NCBI GenBank assembly: GCA_009829735.1
Contig: CM020619.1
Coordinates: 5,224,083-5,288,082, forward strand
Origin: Pyropia yezoensis
Taxonomy: Eukaryota > Rhodophyta > Bangiophyceae > Bangiales > Bangiaceae
Direction: 5' to 3'
Length of the DNA: 64,000 nt
Shown here: one piece after another, positions 1 through 10,344 of the stretch
How positions within the stretch are numbered: the first letter of the stretch is position 1
How the letters are laid out: every line of letters starts with the position of its first letter
Translations under genes and position numbers: made by a program
Notes under the pieces: model-generated
What the model was told of the DNA's origin: nothing
What the model saw: only the letters and a program-made list of their open reading frames with translations
Database searches by the model: none

Positions 1-78
1 CACCACCCCCACCACCACCACCACCACCGCCGCCGTCACCGCCACCGCCACCGCCACCGCCACCGCCACCAGCGCCAA
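1..78. repeat. CCACCG-type simple repeat
   Basis: Triplet and hexamer repeat (CCA, then CCACCG/CACCGC units) at the left window edge. The same hexamer recurs at 9.0 kb and inside the Fanzor 3' coding region near 54.23-54.28 kb. It has no gene call of its own. Confidence 0.8.
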
Positions 79-296
79 CCCCAACCCCCCCCCCCCCCCC
101 GCCCACCACGGGGGGCGGCCGCGGCGGCGGCCGCGGCGGCCGCCGCCGCCGACTTTGCCGCCGACTTGCCCCCCTGGTCGGCGGGCGCGCCGCCAGATGC
201 GCCCCGACGGCCGCCGCCGCGGCGGCCGGCACGGCCGCTGCCGCGGCCACCCTCCCCGGCGGGGCTGCTGGCGGTGGCGGCGGCGGCGGGGGGGGG

Positions 297-351
297 GTGC
301 GGGGTGGGGCGCCCGCCACCCGCGGGGGGGGGGGGGGGGGAGGGCGCCGCC

Positions 352-383
<32 letters not shown>

Positions 384-1691
384 TCCCCCACCGGCGCTGG
401 CTGCCGCCTGGGACGCTGCGGGCGCTGCGGGCGGCGCCCCCACGGCGGCCGCCGCCGTCGGGGCGGGCCGGCCGGCGGTGGGGGTGGCCGCCGCGACGCC
501 GGCGTCCCCGGCCGCCGCTGCCGCCGTCGCCGTCCCCCCCCCGCCTGCCGACGTCCGCCGCCGTGGGATGGTCGCCGCCGCCCCCCGCGCCCGCCCCCGT
601 CGTCCGCCCCCGTCGGGGCTGTCCTCCCCTGCACTGCTGGGCACCGCCGCCGCCACCGCCGGGGGAGGGCCCGCCACGGCGGCAGCGGCGGGGGGGCGGT
701 GGGACGACGGCGGCCACGGCCACCCCACCGGCGGCCACGCGCACGCCCACCCCGACGACGACCGGCGGCTGGACTGGGGGGGGGGGGTGGCGGCGGCGGC
801 GGCGGCGGCTGTCCCCGCCAGGCGTCTGCGGTGGACGCCCCAGACTTTGGCGACGCCCCCGCCTCGCCCGTTGCCCGCCGCACCGCCAGCGCCTATGCGG
901 CGTCGTCGGGGGGGGGGGGGCGCCCCGCGGGGCGCCCGTCCGTGCGCCGGCCCGCCATGCGGGGGGGGGGGGCTGCTGCTGCTGCTGCTGCTGCTGCTGC
1001 CGCCGCCGCCGCCGCAGCGGATGCGGCGGGTGGGGGGGGCGGGCCCACCGCGCGGCGGTGTGCGAGCGCCCACGTCGGGGGGGGCGGCGCGCTGGGCGGG
1101 CGCATCGGGTCGGGCGTGTTTGGGGGCGGGGGGGGGGGTCCCGGCGGCGGAGGCGGCGGCGGCGGCGGCGGCGGCTGGCCCCCCCGGTCGGCGTCGTCGG
1201 CGGCGACACGCCAGCTGAGCAGCCTGTCGCTGGCGTCGTTTGCGTCGTTTGCGTCGTACGCGTCGGGCGCCAGCCTCCGCTCCCTCAGCAGCTGGCGCTC
1301 CTCCTCCTCGGCGTGGTCTGACGGCGGCGGCGGCGGCGGCGGCGGCGACGGGGACGGCGGTGGCGCCCCGGTGGTGGGGGCGGGGGGCCCCCGCCTGACC
1401 GCCGACGCGGCGGACGTCCCCGGCCTGTACCTCATCCGCGACGCGATTGACGCCGCCACCGAGGCGGCGCTGCTGGCGGCGGTCGATGACGACACGGCGG
1501 CGGGGGTGCCGTGGGTGGACCGCCTGTCGCGGGAGTCGAAAAACTACGGGCCCCACTACCGCTACGCGGTGGAGGCGGCGGTGCGGCCGCGGCGGGCCCG
1601 CCCGCCGGGCAGCGACGGCGGGGCCACTGGCGGGGGGGGTGGGGGTGGCCGAAAGCCTACCCCACGGGGGGCGTCGGTAGGTGGTGGCGCC

Positions 1692-1724
<33 letters not shown>

Positions 1725-3203
1725 ACGCCCGCGGTGGCGCCCGGCCACAAGGTGCGCGTCTTTGACCCCGCCGTCCACGTGACGCCGCTCCCCCCCTATG
1801 TGGCGTCGACGCTGCTGCCGCGCCTGCAGGCGGGCATCCCCCTGCTCGCGTCCTTTGCGCCCAACCAGCTGCACGTTGCCCGCTACGACGCCCGCGCCCG
1901 CGGCCGCACCGCCCGCATTGGCGCCCACAATGACAACCGGATGGGGGAGCTGGGCGACCAGATTGTGGGGGTGTGTCTGGGCGCGCCGACGGTCATGGTG
2001 TTTGCGCCGCCCCGGGGGGGCACCGCGGCGGCGGCCGCATCGGCGGCGGCGGCGGGGGAGAGTGCGCTGGGGGAAAAGACGCTGGCCGTCGGCGGCGGCG
2101 GCGGCGGCGGCGGCCGCCCACCGCGCATCCGCGTGCGGCTGCCCCGCCGGGCAGTGTACGTCATGACGGGCGCGGCGCACCGGGAGTGGACGCACGCCAT
2201 CCCCGGTGGCGCCACCCGCGGCCTGCGCGTCAGCCTCACCCTCCGCACCGTCCTGTCGCTGACGCCCCACAATACGCCCACCACACGGGGGGAAGGGGGG
2301 AGGGGGGGAGGGGAGCCCCGCCGCCGCCGGCCACGCCAGCGGCCCGCGGTGGCGACGGCGGCGGCGCCGCCGCCGCCGCCGCCACCGTCGCCACCACCAC
2401 CACCGCCTCCGCCCGCGGTGGTGGCGCCGCCGCCACCGCCGCCGCTGCCCGCGGTGGCGCCGCGCGCCGTGTCGGCCGTCGATGCGCCGCGGCCTGCGCC
2501 CGTGGCGGCGGCGGGCCGCGCGCCCCCCGCGCCGGCGGCGCGCGCCGTGTCGGCGGCCGACGGGTGGCGCAGCGGGGGGGTGCCGGGCGGGGCGGCGTGC
2601 AAGGCGTCCCCCCCCCCGCCGCTGCCGCTGCCGCTGCCGCTGCCGCTGCCGCTGCGGTGTAGTCCGCCGGTGGGGGGGGGGGGGTGGAGGAGCGGGAGCG
2701 GGAGCGGGGTGGCCGCCTGCGGTCCCCACCGCTGCGGCCGCTGCTGCCCGCGGCGGTGGCGCCACCGGTGCGATGAGGCTGTTGAGTTTTTTTGGGGGGG
2801 CGGGGGGAAGGAGGGCGTGGCGGGGGGAGGTGGGTGGGATGTGCCTGGCTGCCCTGCTGGCGCGAGGTGGCCCGGCGGGGAGACGCCGCCGCCGCCGCCG
2901 CAGACAGTGGGCGTCGCGGACAATGGGCGCGCGGCGTTGTGCTGCCCAGCGGGGATGCGGGGGGGGAAGTACCTACCCCGTCTGCGACAGAGGGAATGGT
3001 GGGGGGGGGCAGTGGCGGGCGGCGGCGCGCGGCGGTGGGGTAGCAACGGGGCGCCACCCCGCCCGCCCGAGGCGGCCGTGGCCGCCGACGCTGACACGGG
3101 GCAGACCGCTCCGCAGAGGCGGGGACAGACCGATAGACCCGTTTCGCAACTACGATGCACCCTCTGCCCGCTCTCTCGCTGTGGCCCCCTCCCTTGGTGC
3201 TGA
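297..3203 (+). CDS. AlkB-family Fe(II)/2-oxoglutarate dioxygenase (ALKBH4-like)
   Basis: The core, about residues 375-655, is an AlkB dioxygenase that would oxidatively demethylate nucleic acid or protein using iron and 2-oxoglutarate. The metal triad is visible: IGAHNDNR gives H544 and D546, and EWTHAIPG gives H633. It is followed by RGLRVSLTLR, whose R644 and R650 fit the family's 2OG-binding RxxxxxR. The sequence PRRAVYVMTGAAHREWTHAI resembles ALKBH4 more than ALKBH1 or ALKBH2, and no nucleotide-recognition lid is obvious. The ~370 residues before the core are Gly/Ala/Ser-rich and disordered, and the tail after residue 655 is Pro-rich. Both ends are uncertain: the leader contains G runs that could hide a frame slip, and a shorter tail in another frame (stop near 2662) is possible. 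The next gene is convergent. The family is confident; the boundaries are not. Confidence 0.72.
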
Positions 3204-3314
3204 CCAGGCCAAGGAGGGGTGGGCCACGCCACCACGACCCCCCCCCCCCATCCAATACCTAGCCCCCCGCTCTTGACGACTCGGGACGCTCCCCAACGCC
3301 GTGGACGTCTGCCC

Positions 3315-4139
3315 TCACGCCGCCGGCTTGTGCGCCAGCGTCACCAGCGCGGTGGCCGGAATACGGATGAGCCCGTCGTCCCCCACGAGGCGCTCCAGCG
3401 CGGCCTGCAGGGGCGGGTGGAGACGCGACCGCTCCTCGGCGGAGAGGGCCCTGTAAAAGGGGGCGCGCGAGAAGAGGGGCATCAGCTCCTCCACCGCCCC
3501 CGCCGCGGGGGGCCCCACCCACGTCTGCTCCACGGGCGTGACGGAGATGCGCTCTGCGCCCGCGGCGGTGAGCGCGGCGGTGACCTTGGCGGGGGTGGCC
3601 AGGGCGGCCACGCCCGGACCCAGCACCGGCGATGGCTTGTCCGGGAAGGTCTGCCGGTAGGTGGCCATGAGGGTGGTGAAAAAGGCCGCCCCGTCGGGGG
3701 ACGTCCACGTGGCCAGGACGAGCCGCCCCCCCGGGGCGGTGACGCGGAGCGCCTCGGCCAGGCCCGCCTCCCACGCTGGAAACGTCATGACCCCAAACGT
3801 GGACAACACCACGTCGTGCGCGCCGTCGGGTACGTCCAGCGCCGTGCCATCCATCACCTTGACGGTAGCTGCGGGGTAGGGCGCCAGCGCGGCGGCCGCA
3901 ACGTCCACCATCCCTGGGGACAGGTCGGTGGCGAGGACGGTGGCGCCGGTCGCGGCCGCCGCCACCGCCGCCACCCCCGTGCCCGCGGCAATGTCCAGCA
4001 CGCGGGTGCCGAGCCCGACGGGGGCGGCCGCGTCCAGGACGGCGGGCACAAACTGGGCGGTAAAGGGCGCCGCCCACCGCGCGTACGCGGCGGCCGCCCG
4101 CGCCGCCTCCTCCGCAGAGGGCGGGACCCAGCAGGCCAT
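3315..4139 (-). CDS. Class I SAM-dependent methyltransferase, copy A
   Basis: A 274-residue small-molecule-type Rossmann methyltransferase. Motif I is VLDIAAGTGVAAVA, followed by the acidic strand VLATDLSPGMVD, the motif II region HDVVLSTFGVMTF and motif III APGGRLVLATW. Its substrate cannot be told. The start at MACWVPP was chosen because copy B has an ATG at exactly the same place and gives the same 274-residue length; the open frame continues upstream to 4646, but that part is Pro/Arg-rich and not conserved with copy B in this frame. It has a paralogue at 10.3-11.2 kb in the same orientation. The C-terminal ALVTLAHKPAA is identical in both copies. It is convergent with the AlkB gene. Confidence 0.85.
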   Translation of the reverse strand: MACWVPPSAEEAARAAAAYARWAAPFTAQFVPAVLDAAAPVGLGTRVLDIAAGTGVAAVAAAATGATVLATDLSPGMVDVAAAALAPYPAATVKVMDGTALDVPDGAHDVVLSTFGVMTFPAWEAGLAEALRVTAPGGRLVLATWTSPDGAAFFTTLMATYRQTFPDKPSPVLGPGVAALATPAKVTAALTAAGAERISVTPVEQTWVGPPAAGAVEELMPLFSRAPFYRALSAEERSRLHPPLQAALERLVGDDGLIRIPATALVTLAHKPAA

Positions 4140-5368
4140 GACGGGCGGCGCCGCAGACGGGACGGATTGGGGGTTGGTGCACCCGCGTGGCGGTAGCAGA
4201 CCCGCAAGGTGGACGGGCGCGGAGGGAACGAGGCGGGAGGGGAGTGGGGAAACGGGGGACGCCGGGGGAGCAGACGGAAAGGCGCCAGTGATCCGACGTT
4301 GGCGCGCGCCCCGTGACCGCAGCGGCGGCGGCCTCGGGGCCGTTGATGTACCAGCCGCTCGCCGCAGGCAGGCGTCGCACGGCCACGTGGGGGGGGGGGC
4401 GGGACGGCCGCCCGTCTGTTGGGCAGGCGCCAGAGGGCAGTGGCAGGGGGGGTCGGCACCATGGGTGTGGGCGTCCCGGGCCTCCCCACCAGCCACGCAG
4501 GGGATGGAGGCGGTGGCGGCGATGGAAGGCGTGGTGCTGGGCGCAAAACGCTGCCTAGATTGCAAGGGGAGTCCCCGTTCGATGTGGCGCGGCGAGGGCG
4601 GCCGCGCCGTCTTCACGATGATGATGCATCCCGCGAGCGCCAGCACAAGTCAAAAGACGCGTCGGTCGGGAGGCAGCGAGGGAGACGGGGGGGAGCGCAC
4701 CCCGCACTTCGCTGCCGAGCCGGATGGCACAGGCCTGTGCCATCCACCCGCCCGCCCATGGATCTAACGAGCCGCGCGCACGACCGTGGTTGGCTGACCT
4801 CGAGGGGTGACCGTGGCAATGTTTGCGTGGCCCGGAGGAGAATAGGCTCACTTCCCTCTTGCGAACATGTAGATTCAGGGGGCATGAAAATCACGACAAT
4901 TTTCAGAGACGGTGACCGTAATTGGCGAGCTTATTTTTGTCGCACGCGTGGCGTCGGGCAACGGGCCGCCGTGCCGCGCGCTGGCAGCGGTGCCGTTTTA
5001 GCCCATTGCGCCGCGCCGCCCGCCGCTTGGAGCAGCCGGCCCCTCGACCACCTCCGCCCAGTAGATACGCTCCTCTTTCTCGCAGGCAGCCGGCGCGCGA
5101 CGACCGACGGGCGCGCGTGGCCCACGTGGGCAGCAGGAGCTGTGCAGGAGCTGTGGTCGCCGCGCCCTACCTTGGCGTTAGGGCGGCATGGGCACCCCCG
5201 TCGGACGCGGCCGCGGTGCTCGCTCGGTGGGGGGGGGGGGGGGGGTGGGGGGGCGCAAGCCCCCACACGGGGGCGGGGGGGGGGGACGATTCGGTGGGGG
5301 GCGGCGGGGGGAGCGGCGGGGGGGGGGAAGCGCGGTCGCTAACTGCAACAGTCGCGTGAGGTCCCCGG
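4140..5368. other. Divergent intergenic region, copy A promoter
   Basis: Lies between the methyltransferase (-) and the ankyrin gene (+). The part from 4140 to about 4780 is similar to the region upstream of methyltransferase copy B, so the duplication includes promoter DNA. The segment around 4885-4945 is AT-richer and is a likely core promoter zone. From 5230 on it becomes runs of G. I see no further gene. Confidence 0.5.
4722..4745. promoter_or_regulatory. Perfect 24-bp palindrome upstream of methyltransferase A
   Basis: The half-site ggatggcacagg is followed directly by its exact reverse complement. It lies about 580 bp upstream of the methyltransferase start. The same palindrome with a single central-arm mismatch occurs at 11793-11816 at the corresponding place upstream of copy B, while surrounding bases differ more. 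The symmetry and retention suggest a dimeric-protein binding site, but no factor is identified. Confidence 0.45.
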
Positions 5369-7837
5369 GTGGCCCCGGCGGCGGGGTGTGGTGTGGTCGG
5401 GCGCGACATGTTCCGTCGTAGACTTGGTGGTGGTGGTGGTGGTGGAGGCGGTGATGACGGGCGTGCCTCTTTTGCTGCCGCGGTGCGCGCCGGGGACGTG
5501 GCGGCCGTGAGGGTGGCTTTGGCCGCCAACACCACGCTGGGGCGGGTACCCCTCGACGGAACTACCCCGCCGCTCCACGAGGCATCGAAACTGGGCCACC
5601 ATGTTGTCGTTGAGGAGCTTCTGCGAGCGGGCGCGGCTGTTGACGTGGCGGACAAGTACGGAATGACGCCTCTGCGTGTGGCGGCCGCTGAGGGGCACGA
5701 GGACGTGGTGGAGCAGCTGCTGCGCGCGGGCGCGGCTGTGGACGCGGCGGACAAGGACGGAATGACGCCGCTGCAAATGGCGGCCGGCGGGGGCGACACC
5801 GACGTGGCGGATCAGCTGCTGCGCGCGGGTGCGACTGTGGACGCAGCGGACAAGGAAGGAATAACGCCGCTGCATATGGCGGCCGGCGGGGGCGACACCG
5901 ACGTGGCGGATCAGCTGCTGCGCGCGGGTGCGATTGTGGACGCGGCGGACAAGAACGGAATGACGCCTCTGTATGTGGCGGCCGGCGGGGGCCACGCGGA
6001 CGTGGCGGAGCAGCTGCTGCGCGCGGGCGCGGCTGTGGACGCGGCGGACAAGGATGGAATAACGCCGCTGCATATGGCGGCCAACGTGGGCCACACCGCC
6101 GACAGCGAGACGCCGCTGCATATGGCGGCCAACGGGGGCCACACCGACGTGGCGGAGCAGCTACTGCGCGCGGGCGCGGCTGTGGACGCAGCGGACAACA
6201 ACGGAATGACCCCTCTGTATGTGGCGTCCGGCCTGGGCCACAAGGACGTGGCGGAGCAGCTGCTGCGCGCGGGCGCGGCTGTGGACGCGGCGGACAAGGA
6301 CGGACGGACGCCGCTGCATATGGTGGCCTACGGGGGCCACGCGGACGTGGCGGAGCAGCTGCTGCGCGCGGGCGCGGCTGTGAACGCGGCGGACAAGGAC
6401 GGACGGACGCCGCTGCATGTGGCGGGCGGCGGGGGCCACGCGGACGTGGCGGAGCAGCTGCTGCGCGCGGGCGCGGCTGTGGACGTGGCGGACAAGGACG
6501 GATTGACGCCGCTGCATGCAGCAGCAGAGATGGCGCTGATTCGAGCAGATGATGACGTTCCCTCTCGCGCTTTGGAAGCCGTGCGCGTTCTTGTGGCTTG
6601 GGGGGCGGTCGTTTCTGATGATGTGCGGCCCAGCGCAGTGAGCGCTTCCAGGACCCGCGGCAAGCGGCTTCGCACGGTGCTGAGCACAACGCGCGTTTTG
6701 TCGCCAGAGGAGGTCAGGGACGCCAAGGCTGAGTGGAGCGCCGCGGCAGCAACGGCCAAAGACGAGGTGACCGCGGTGAGTGCAGCTGCGACAGCCCTAG
6801 CAGAGCTGCGCAAGGTGCACGACGGGTTTTTAGCGGCGCCTGAGACATTGACGCTGGCGGACATCAAGGAGGAGCTGCTGCGGGGCCGCATCCGTGACGT
6901 GCGGTGCCTGCGGCTGGCGCACCGGATGCTGCTGTTTGCAGATCGGGTGGGTGTTTTTGTGTGTGAGGACAGAGCAGTCACGACTCAGCGGCGCCACGAC
7001 TTGTTTGAGCAGGTCTACCAACCCGCAGTGGGATGGCTGGACACAGGCGACCGTGGCCTTGTGGCCGCCATTGTGCGTCACGCTGCCGACCAGGGCTTGG
7101 TTGAAAGAGTCCACTTGTCCATAATGGGCGTGGCGCTTGAGCTGGACCACAAGTTCTCGACGCAGCTGAAGGCGGTGGTGGAGCGGCTCAACCGTCTGGA
7201 GTCGGCGATGACAACCGCGGGCCAGCTCTTGTGCGACACCATGCAGGAGCTGCGCGACCTGAAGGAGCACCTCATCGAAAAGGAGGAGCTCGATCGGAGG
7301 GTGGCGCTGGCCAAGTCGGCGGTGAAGATTGGGGTAAGCCTCGCGCCCATTGTTGGCGCTGCGCTCAACGCTGGTGTGGACGTTGCGGCCGTGTTTGCCG
7401 ACGGTACGACGGAACTGGCGGTGGTTTGTCGGCACCTAGTGGACCCCGCGGACATTGGCGCGGCCCGGCAGATCCTGCAGCGCGTAAGTGACGCCTCCAG
7501 CACCCTGCCTGCGGCGAAACTGGAACAACTGCAGGCCGCTGTGCGCCCGTACGCGTCCCTCGAGGACGTCAACGTGGACCTTGAATTTGCGGAGCAGGCT
7601 CTGGTGGACGCAGGGGTGGAGGACGAGGGCGTCCTTGCCGACATGCCGCAGGCGGAGGATGGCAGCGTTCTCAAAGATCCGCCCTCGGACCAGGCGGAGG
7701 ACAGGTGTGTTAAGTTCAAGGATGTGGTCACCGATGTCGCTATCGACCATTGTGTGGAGGAGGCGGCAGCTCAGAAGCGTGGCCGCGCGCAGCCGGGCTC
7801 TATCAGGGACGCCAAGCGCTACGACGCGTTGTCGTGA
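5369..7837 (+). CDS. Ankyrin-repeat protein with unassigned C-terminal helical domain
   Basis: 822 residues. An alternative start 13 codons later, MFRRRLGGGG at 5408, is equally good. About residues 60-385 hold ten ankyrin repeats plus a degenerate cap. The unit is GMTPLHMAAGGGHADVAEQLL followed by RAGAAVDAADKD. One repeat is cut short (ANVGHTADS joins directly to ETPLHMAA), an internal deletion of about half a unit. After the repeats comes a roughly 430-residue mostly helical region: a probable coiled coil (AVVERLNRLESAMTTAGQLL, then ELRDLKEHLIEKEELDRRV), a hydrophobic small-residue helix (VKIGVSLAPIVGAALNAGVD) and an acidic tail. I do not recognise this domain. The layout of recognition repeats plus helical bundle plus hydrophobic helix is reminiscent of signalling or pore-forming immune proteins, but that is only an analogy. 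The gene lies between the two methyltransferase copies. Confidence 0.85.
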   Translation: MAPAAGCGVVGRDMFRRRLGGGGGGGGGDDGRASFAAAVRAGDVAAVRVALAANTTLGRVPLDGTTPPLHEASKLGHHVVVEELLRAGAAVDVADKYGMTPLRVAAAEGHEDVVEQLLRAGAAVDAADKDGMTPLQMAAGGGDTDVADQLLRAGATVDAADKEGITPLHMAAGGGDTDVADQLLRAGAIVDAADKNGMTPLYVAAGGGHADVAEQLLRAGAAVDAADKDGITPLHMAANVGHTADSETPLHMAANGGHTDVAEQLLRAGAAVDAADNNGMTPLYVASGLGHKDVAEQLLRAGAAVDAADKDGRTPLHMVAYGGHADVAEQLLRAGAAVNAADKDGRTPLHVAGGGGHADVAEQLLRAGAAVDVADKDGLTPLHAAAEMALIRADDDVPSRALEAVRVLVAWGAVVSDDVRPSAVSASRTRGKRLRTVLSTTRVLSPEEVRDAKAEWSAAAATAKDEVTAVSAAATALAELRKVHDGFLAAPETLTLADIKEELLRGRIRDVRCLRLAHRMLLFADRVGVFVCEDRAVTTQRRHDLFEQVYQPAVGWLDTGDRGLVAAIVRHAADQGLVERVHLSIMGVALELDHKFSTQLKAVVERLNRLESAMTTAGQLLCDTMQELRDLKEHLIEKEELDRRVALAKSAVKIGVSLAPIVGAALNAGVDVAAVFADGTTELAVVCRHLVDPADIGAARQILQRVSDASSTLPAAKLEQLQAAVRPYASLEDVNVDLEFAEQALVDAGVEDEGVLADMPQAEDGSVLKDPPSDQAEDRCVKFKDVVTDVAIDHCVEEAAAQKRGRAQPGSIRDAKRYDALS
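5557..6519 (+). repeat. 99-bp tandem coding repeat (ankyrin array)
   Basis: About ten units of 99 bp encode the ankyrin repeats. Neighbouring units share long identical stretches at the DNA level, such as gcgcgggcgcggctgtgga, and not only at the protein level. This indicates recent unit duplication or gene conversion. One unit, near 6060-6115, is partly deleted while keeping frame. Confidence 0.85.
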
Positions 7838-9043
7838 TGCGTGTACGATGCCGCCTCGCCGGGTGCGGCGGCGTCGGCGACAGCCGCTGCGCCGACGGCG
7901 GGAGTGGCCGTTGGCAGTGCCTATGCCACGCCTGTGGCACCCGCTCTTGTCTCGTTACCGTCTTGTTGAGGGTACAGCACTAAAGTTGGAAACCCTCTTA
8001 GAAGCCGAGCGCACCGTCCCACTATGGCGCCTGTGAGTCCATGGCCTGCCACTAGTTTGCACAGAACAGGTCGGCCTCGGGGACGACTGCACTCGCAGTC
8101 GAGGTGGCAGTGTGGACTGGTCGCCGGCCCACGTGCTGAGCGCGCTGGTGGTGGTGATGGAGGCGAGCGTGCCGTGGCAGGCGGTGGCACCCGCCGACGC
8201 GGCCCATTCCACAGGAGCTCGGGCATCGGCAGCGTGGGGGTGGGGGGGGGGGGGGGGGGGGCAGCACCAGGTTGACGTGCACCTGCGGCCGGCCGAGGCC
8301 GCCACCACGGACAGGGGGGCAAGCCTGCGGAGTGTGGGACCTTGGCGTCGTGCTGTGGTGGGAACCTCGCTCGCCGGCCGGTCGGCGGGCGAGCCTCGAC
8401 ACGTCGGCGGCCGAGTGGTCTGTCGCCGCCCTGGGGGGGGGGGGCGCGGGGGGGGGGGGGGGGGGGTGGCGCAGGAAGCAGTCGCTACCGCCTGACACCG
8501 CCCCCACGACTAGCCGCCGCCGGCCGGCCGCCAGTGGGTGGGGCGGCCGCCTCGTCTAGGGCGTGCCGCCCAGTGCGCGGCGACACTGCTGCGCGCGCGG
8601 CGCGCAGGGGCAGTCGCCACCGACCGCCCGCCGCCCCCGCAGTCGCCGCTGCGGCTGCACCCGCTTCCCACCGCAACACACCCTCACGCCGCTGCCGTCG
8701 CCAGCCGGGCCCGCCCTTTCTCCCCCCCCTCCCCCGCCTTCCCCAGCCTCCCCCCCCCCCCCCCCCGCTCTCCCCTCCAGCTCTTGCCCCGGGGCGCGGG
8801 GTGTAGAGAGGGGGGGGGTTGGGAGCGGATGGTTGCCATGCGTCTTTGCACGGAGCTCCGCAACACGCAAGATGGTGGACAGGGCATGCGGGAGTGGCGG
8901 CACATCACACGAGATTGAGCCATTTTCTGGTAGGTACACGGCGCGGCGCTCAAGGCGCTGAGTTGAGTGGCCTCTGCCGACGGGTGAGCGGGGCTGCCGG
9001 CGGTGGCGGTGGCGGTGGCGGTGGCGGTGGCGGTGGCGGTGGC

Positions 9044-9075
<32 letters not shown>

Positions 9076-10344
9076 GGGTCGGTGGCGGGGGTCGGTGGCG
9101 GGGGTCAGTGGTGGCGGCGCGCGATGGCGGCGACGCTGATCACAGTGCGGCAGCGGCTGCCACGCGACGGCGCCAAATGCCCGCCGCGGCGGCGGTTGTC
9201 GCGAGTGGGGGGGGGGGGGCGGGGCGCGGGCGGCGGGACTTTGGCAGCGGCGGGCAATGCGTTTGGGTGGGGGGAGTGCAGAGTGCACCGCGGCGGCCAC
9301 GGCGGCGGGAGGGCGGGCGGGGGGGGGGGGGGGGGGGAGGACGGCGGTGGCCATTGACCACGAGGGGGCGCCGGCGGGGTCCAGCGCCGGCGGCGGCGGT
9401 GGGGACGGGGACGGTGGTCCAGGCAATGGGGGGGGGGTGGGGAACGACAGTGGCAACTGTTTTTTTTTTGGCTGAAAGGGCGTTCACGTGGTGGTGGCGG
9501 CGGCGGCGACGGCGGCGGCGGCGGCGACGGCCGCCCGCTCTTGGATCGTCCTCACCACCCCCACCTGTCGGCTTCCCAACCGGCGGCGGTGGCGGCACAG
9601 GCCACCCGCCCCTCCCCGCTATGAGCGTGCGGCGTGCGTCACGGGGAGCTGCCCTTCTTCTTTGGCGGTGCGCTGGGCGACCCTCGGTGGCGCCTGTCCC
9701 GGGGGGAGGAGGGGGGCGGAGGGGGTGCGCGGGGGGAGAAAGGGCGTCGAAGAGGACCCGCTGCCGTCGTCTGGGGCTTGCGCCAGTTGGGGGGAGGGGG
9801 GGGGAGTGGGCGGATGCCCAAAAAGCGGGTCCCCCCAGCCGCCGGTGGGGGGGGCGTTCGCTCCCGCCATGACCGTGGCCGCACCCCACCGGCGGCGCCC
9901 GCCCCCTTTCGGGCTGCTGCCTGGCGGTGTGCGTGCGTGGGTGGCTGGCCTGCTGGCGAGCGGGCGACTGGGGTGTGTCTGCCGGCTCGGGCTGGGTGGC
10001 CGCCGGTGGGCGCCGCCCGGGGGGGTGGGCCGCCGACGTGGTCGGCGTGCGCGTGGCCAAGTCTGGCGCCTCCACGGCAGCTGCGGTCGCCAGTGGCGTC
10101 GCGCCCCTGTCGATAACGAAAGTGCCCCCTTTTTGTCACGGGGCCCACCGCCACGCGCGGGTGGTGGTAGGGACGAACCTGTACAGGATAGACCTGTTCT
10201 TGAAAGTAAGATGCAGTCTTTACGCTGTACTCTTGTTGCCCCTCTGGTCATGACGACGAAAGGAAGGGGGGGTGGGCCTCCACCGCCCCCCCCGACCACT
10301 GTCCCCTTGGTGTCCCTGCCAAACCGTGCACTACGCGTCTGCTC
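7838..10344. other. Gene-free stretch
   Basis: About 2.5 kb with many overlapping open frames in all phases, none showing a domain or consistent composition. It holds G runs near 8240, 8440 and 9310, a C run near 8750 and the hexamer array at 9001. The last 200 bases are the 3' flank of methyltransferase copy B. I see no gene here that I can defend. Confidence 0.4.
9001..9072. repeat. (CGGTGG)n hexamer microsatellite
   Basis: Twelve nearly perfect CGGTGG units in a row. The array is G-rich on the plus strand, so it could form G-quadruplex structures. Confidence 0.9.

Noticed and set aside
36..2765. 909-codon minus-strand open frame opposite the AlkB gene
   Set aside because: Arg/Pro/Ala-rich without any motif; it is the antisense of a gene with clear catalytic residues. 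Long open frames are expected by chance at this GC content.
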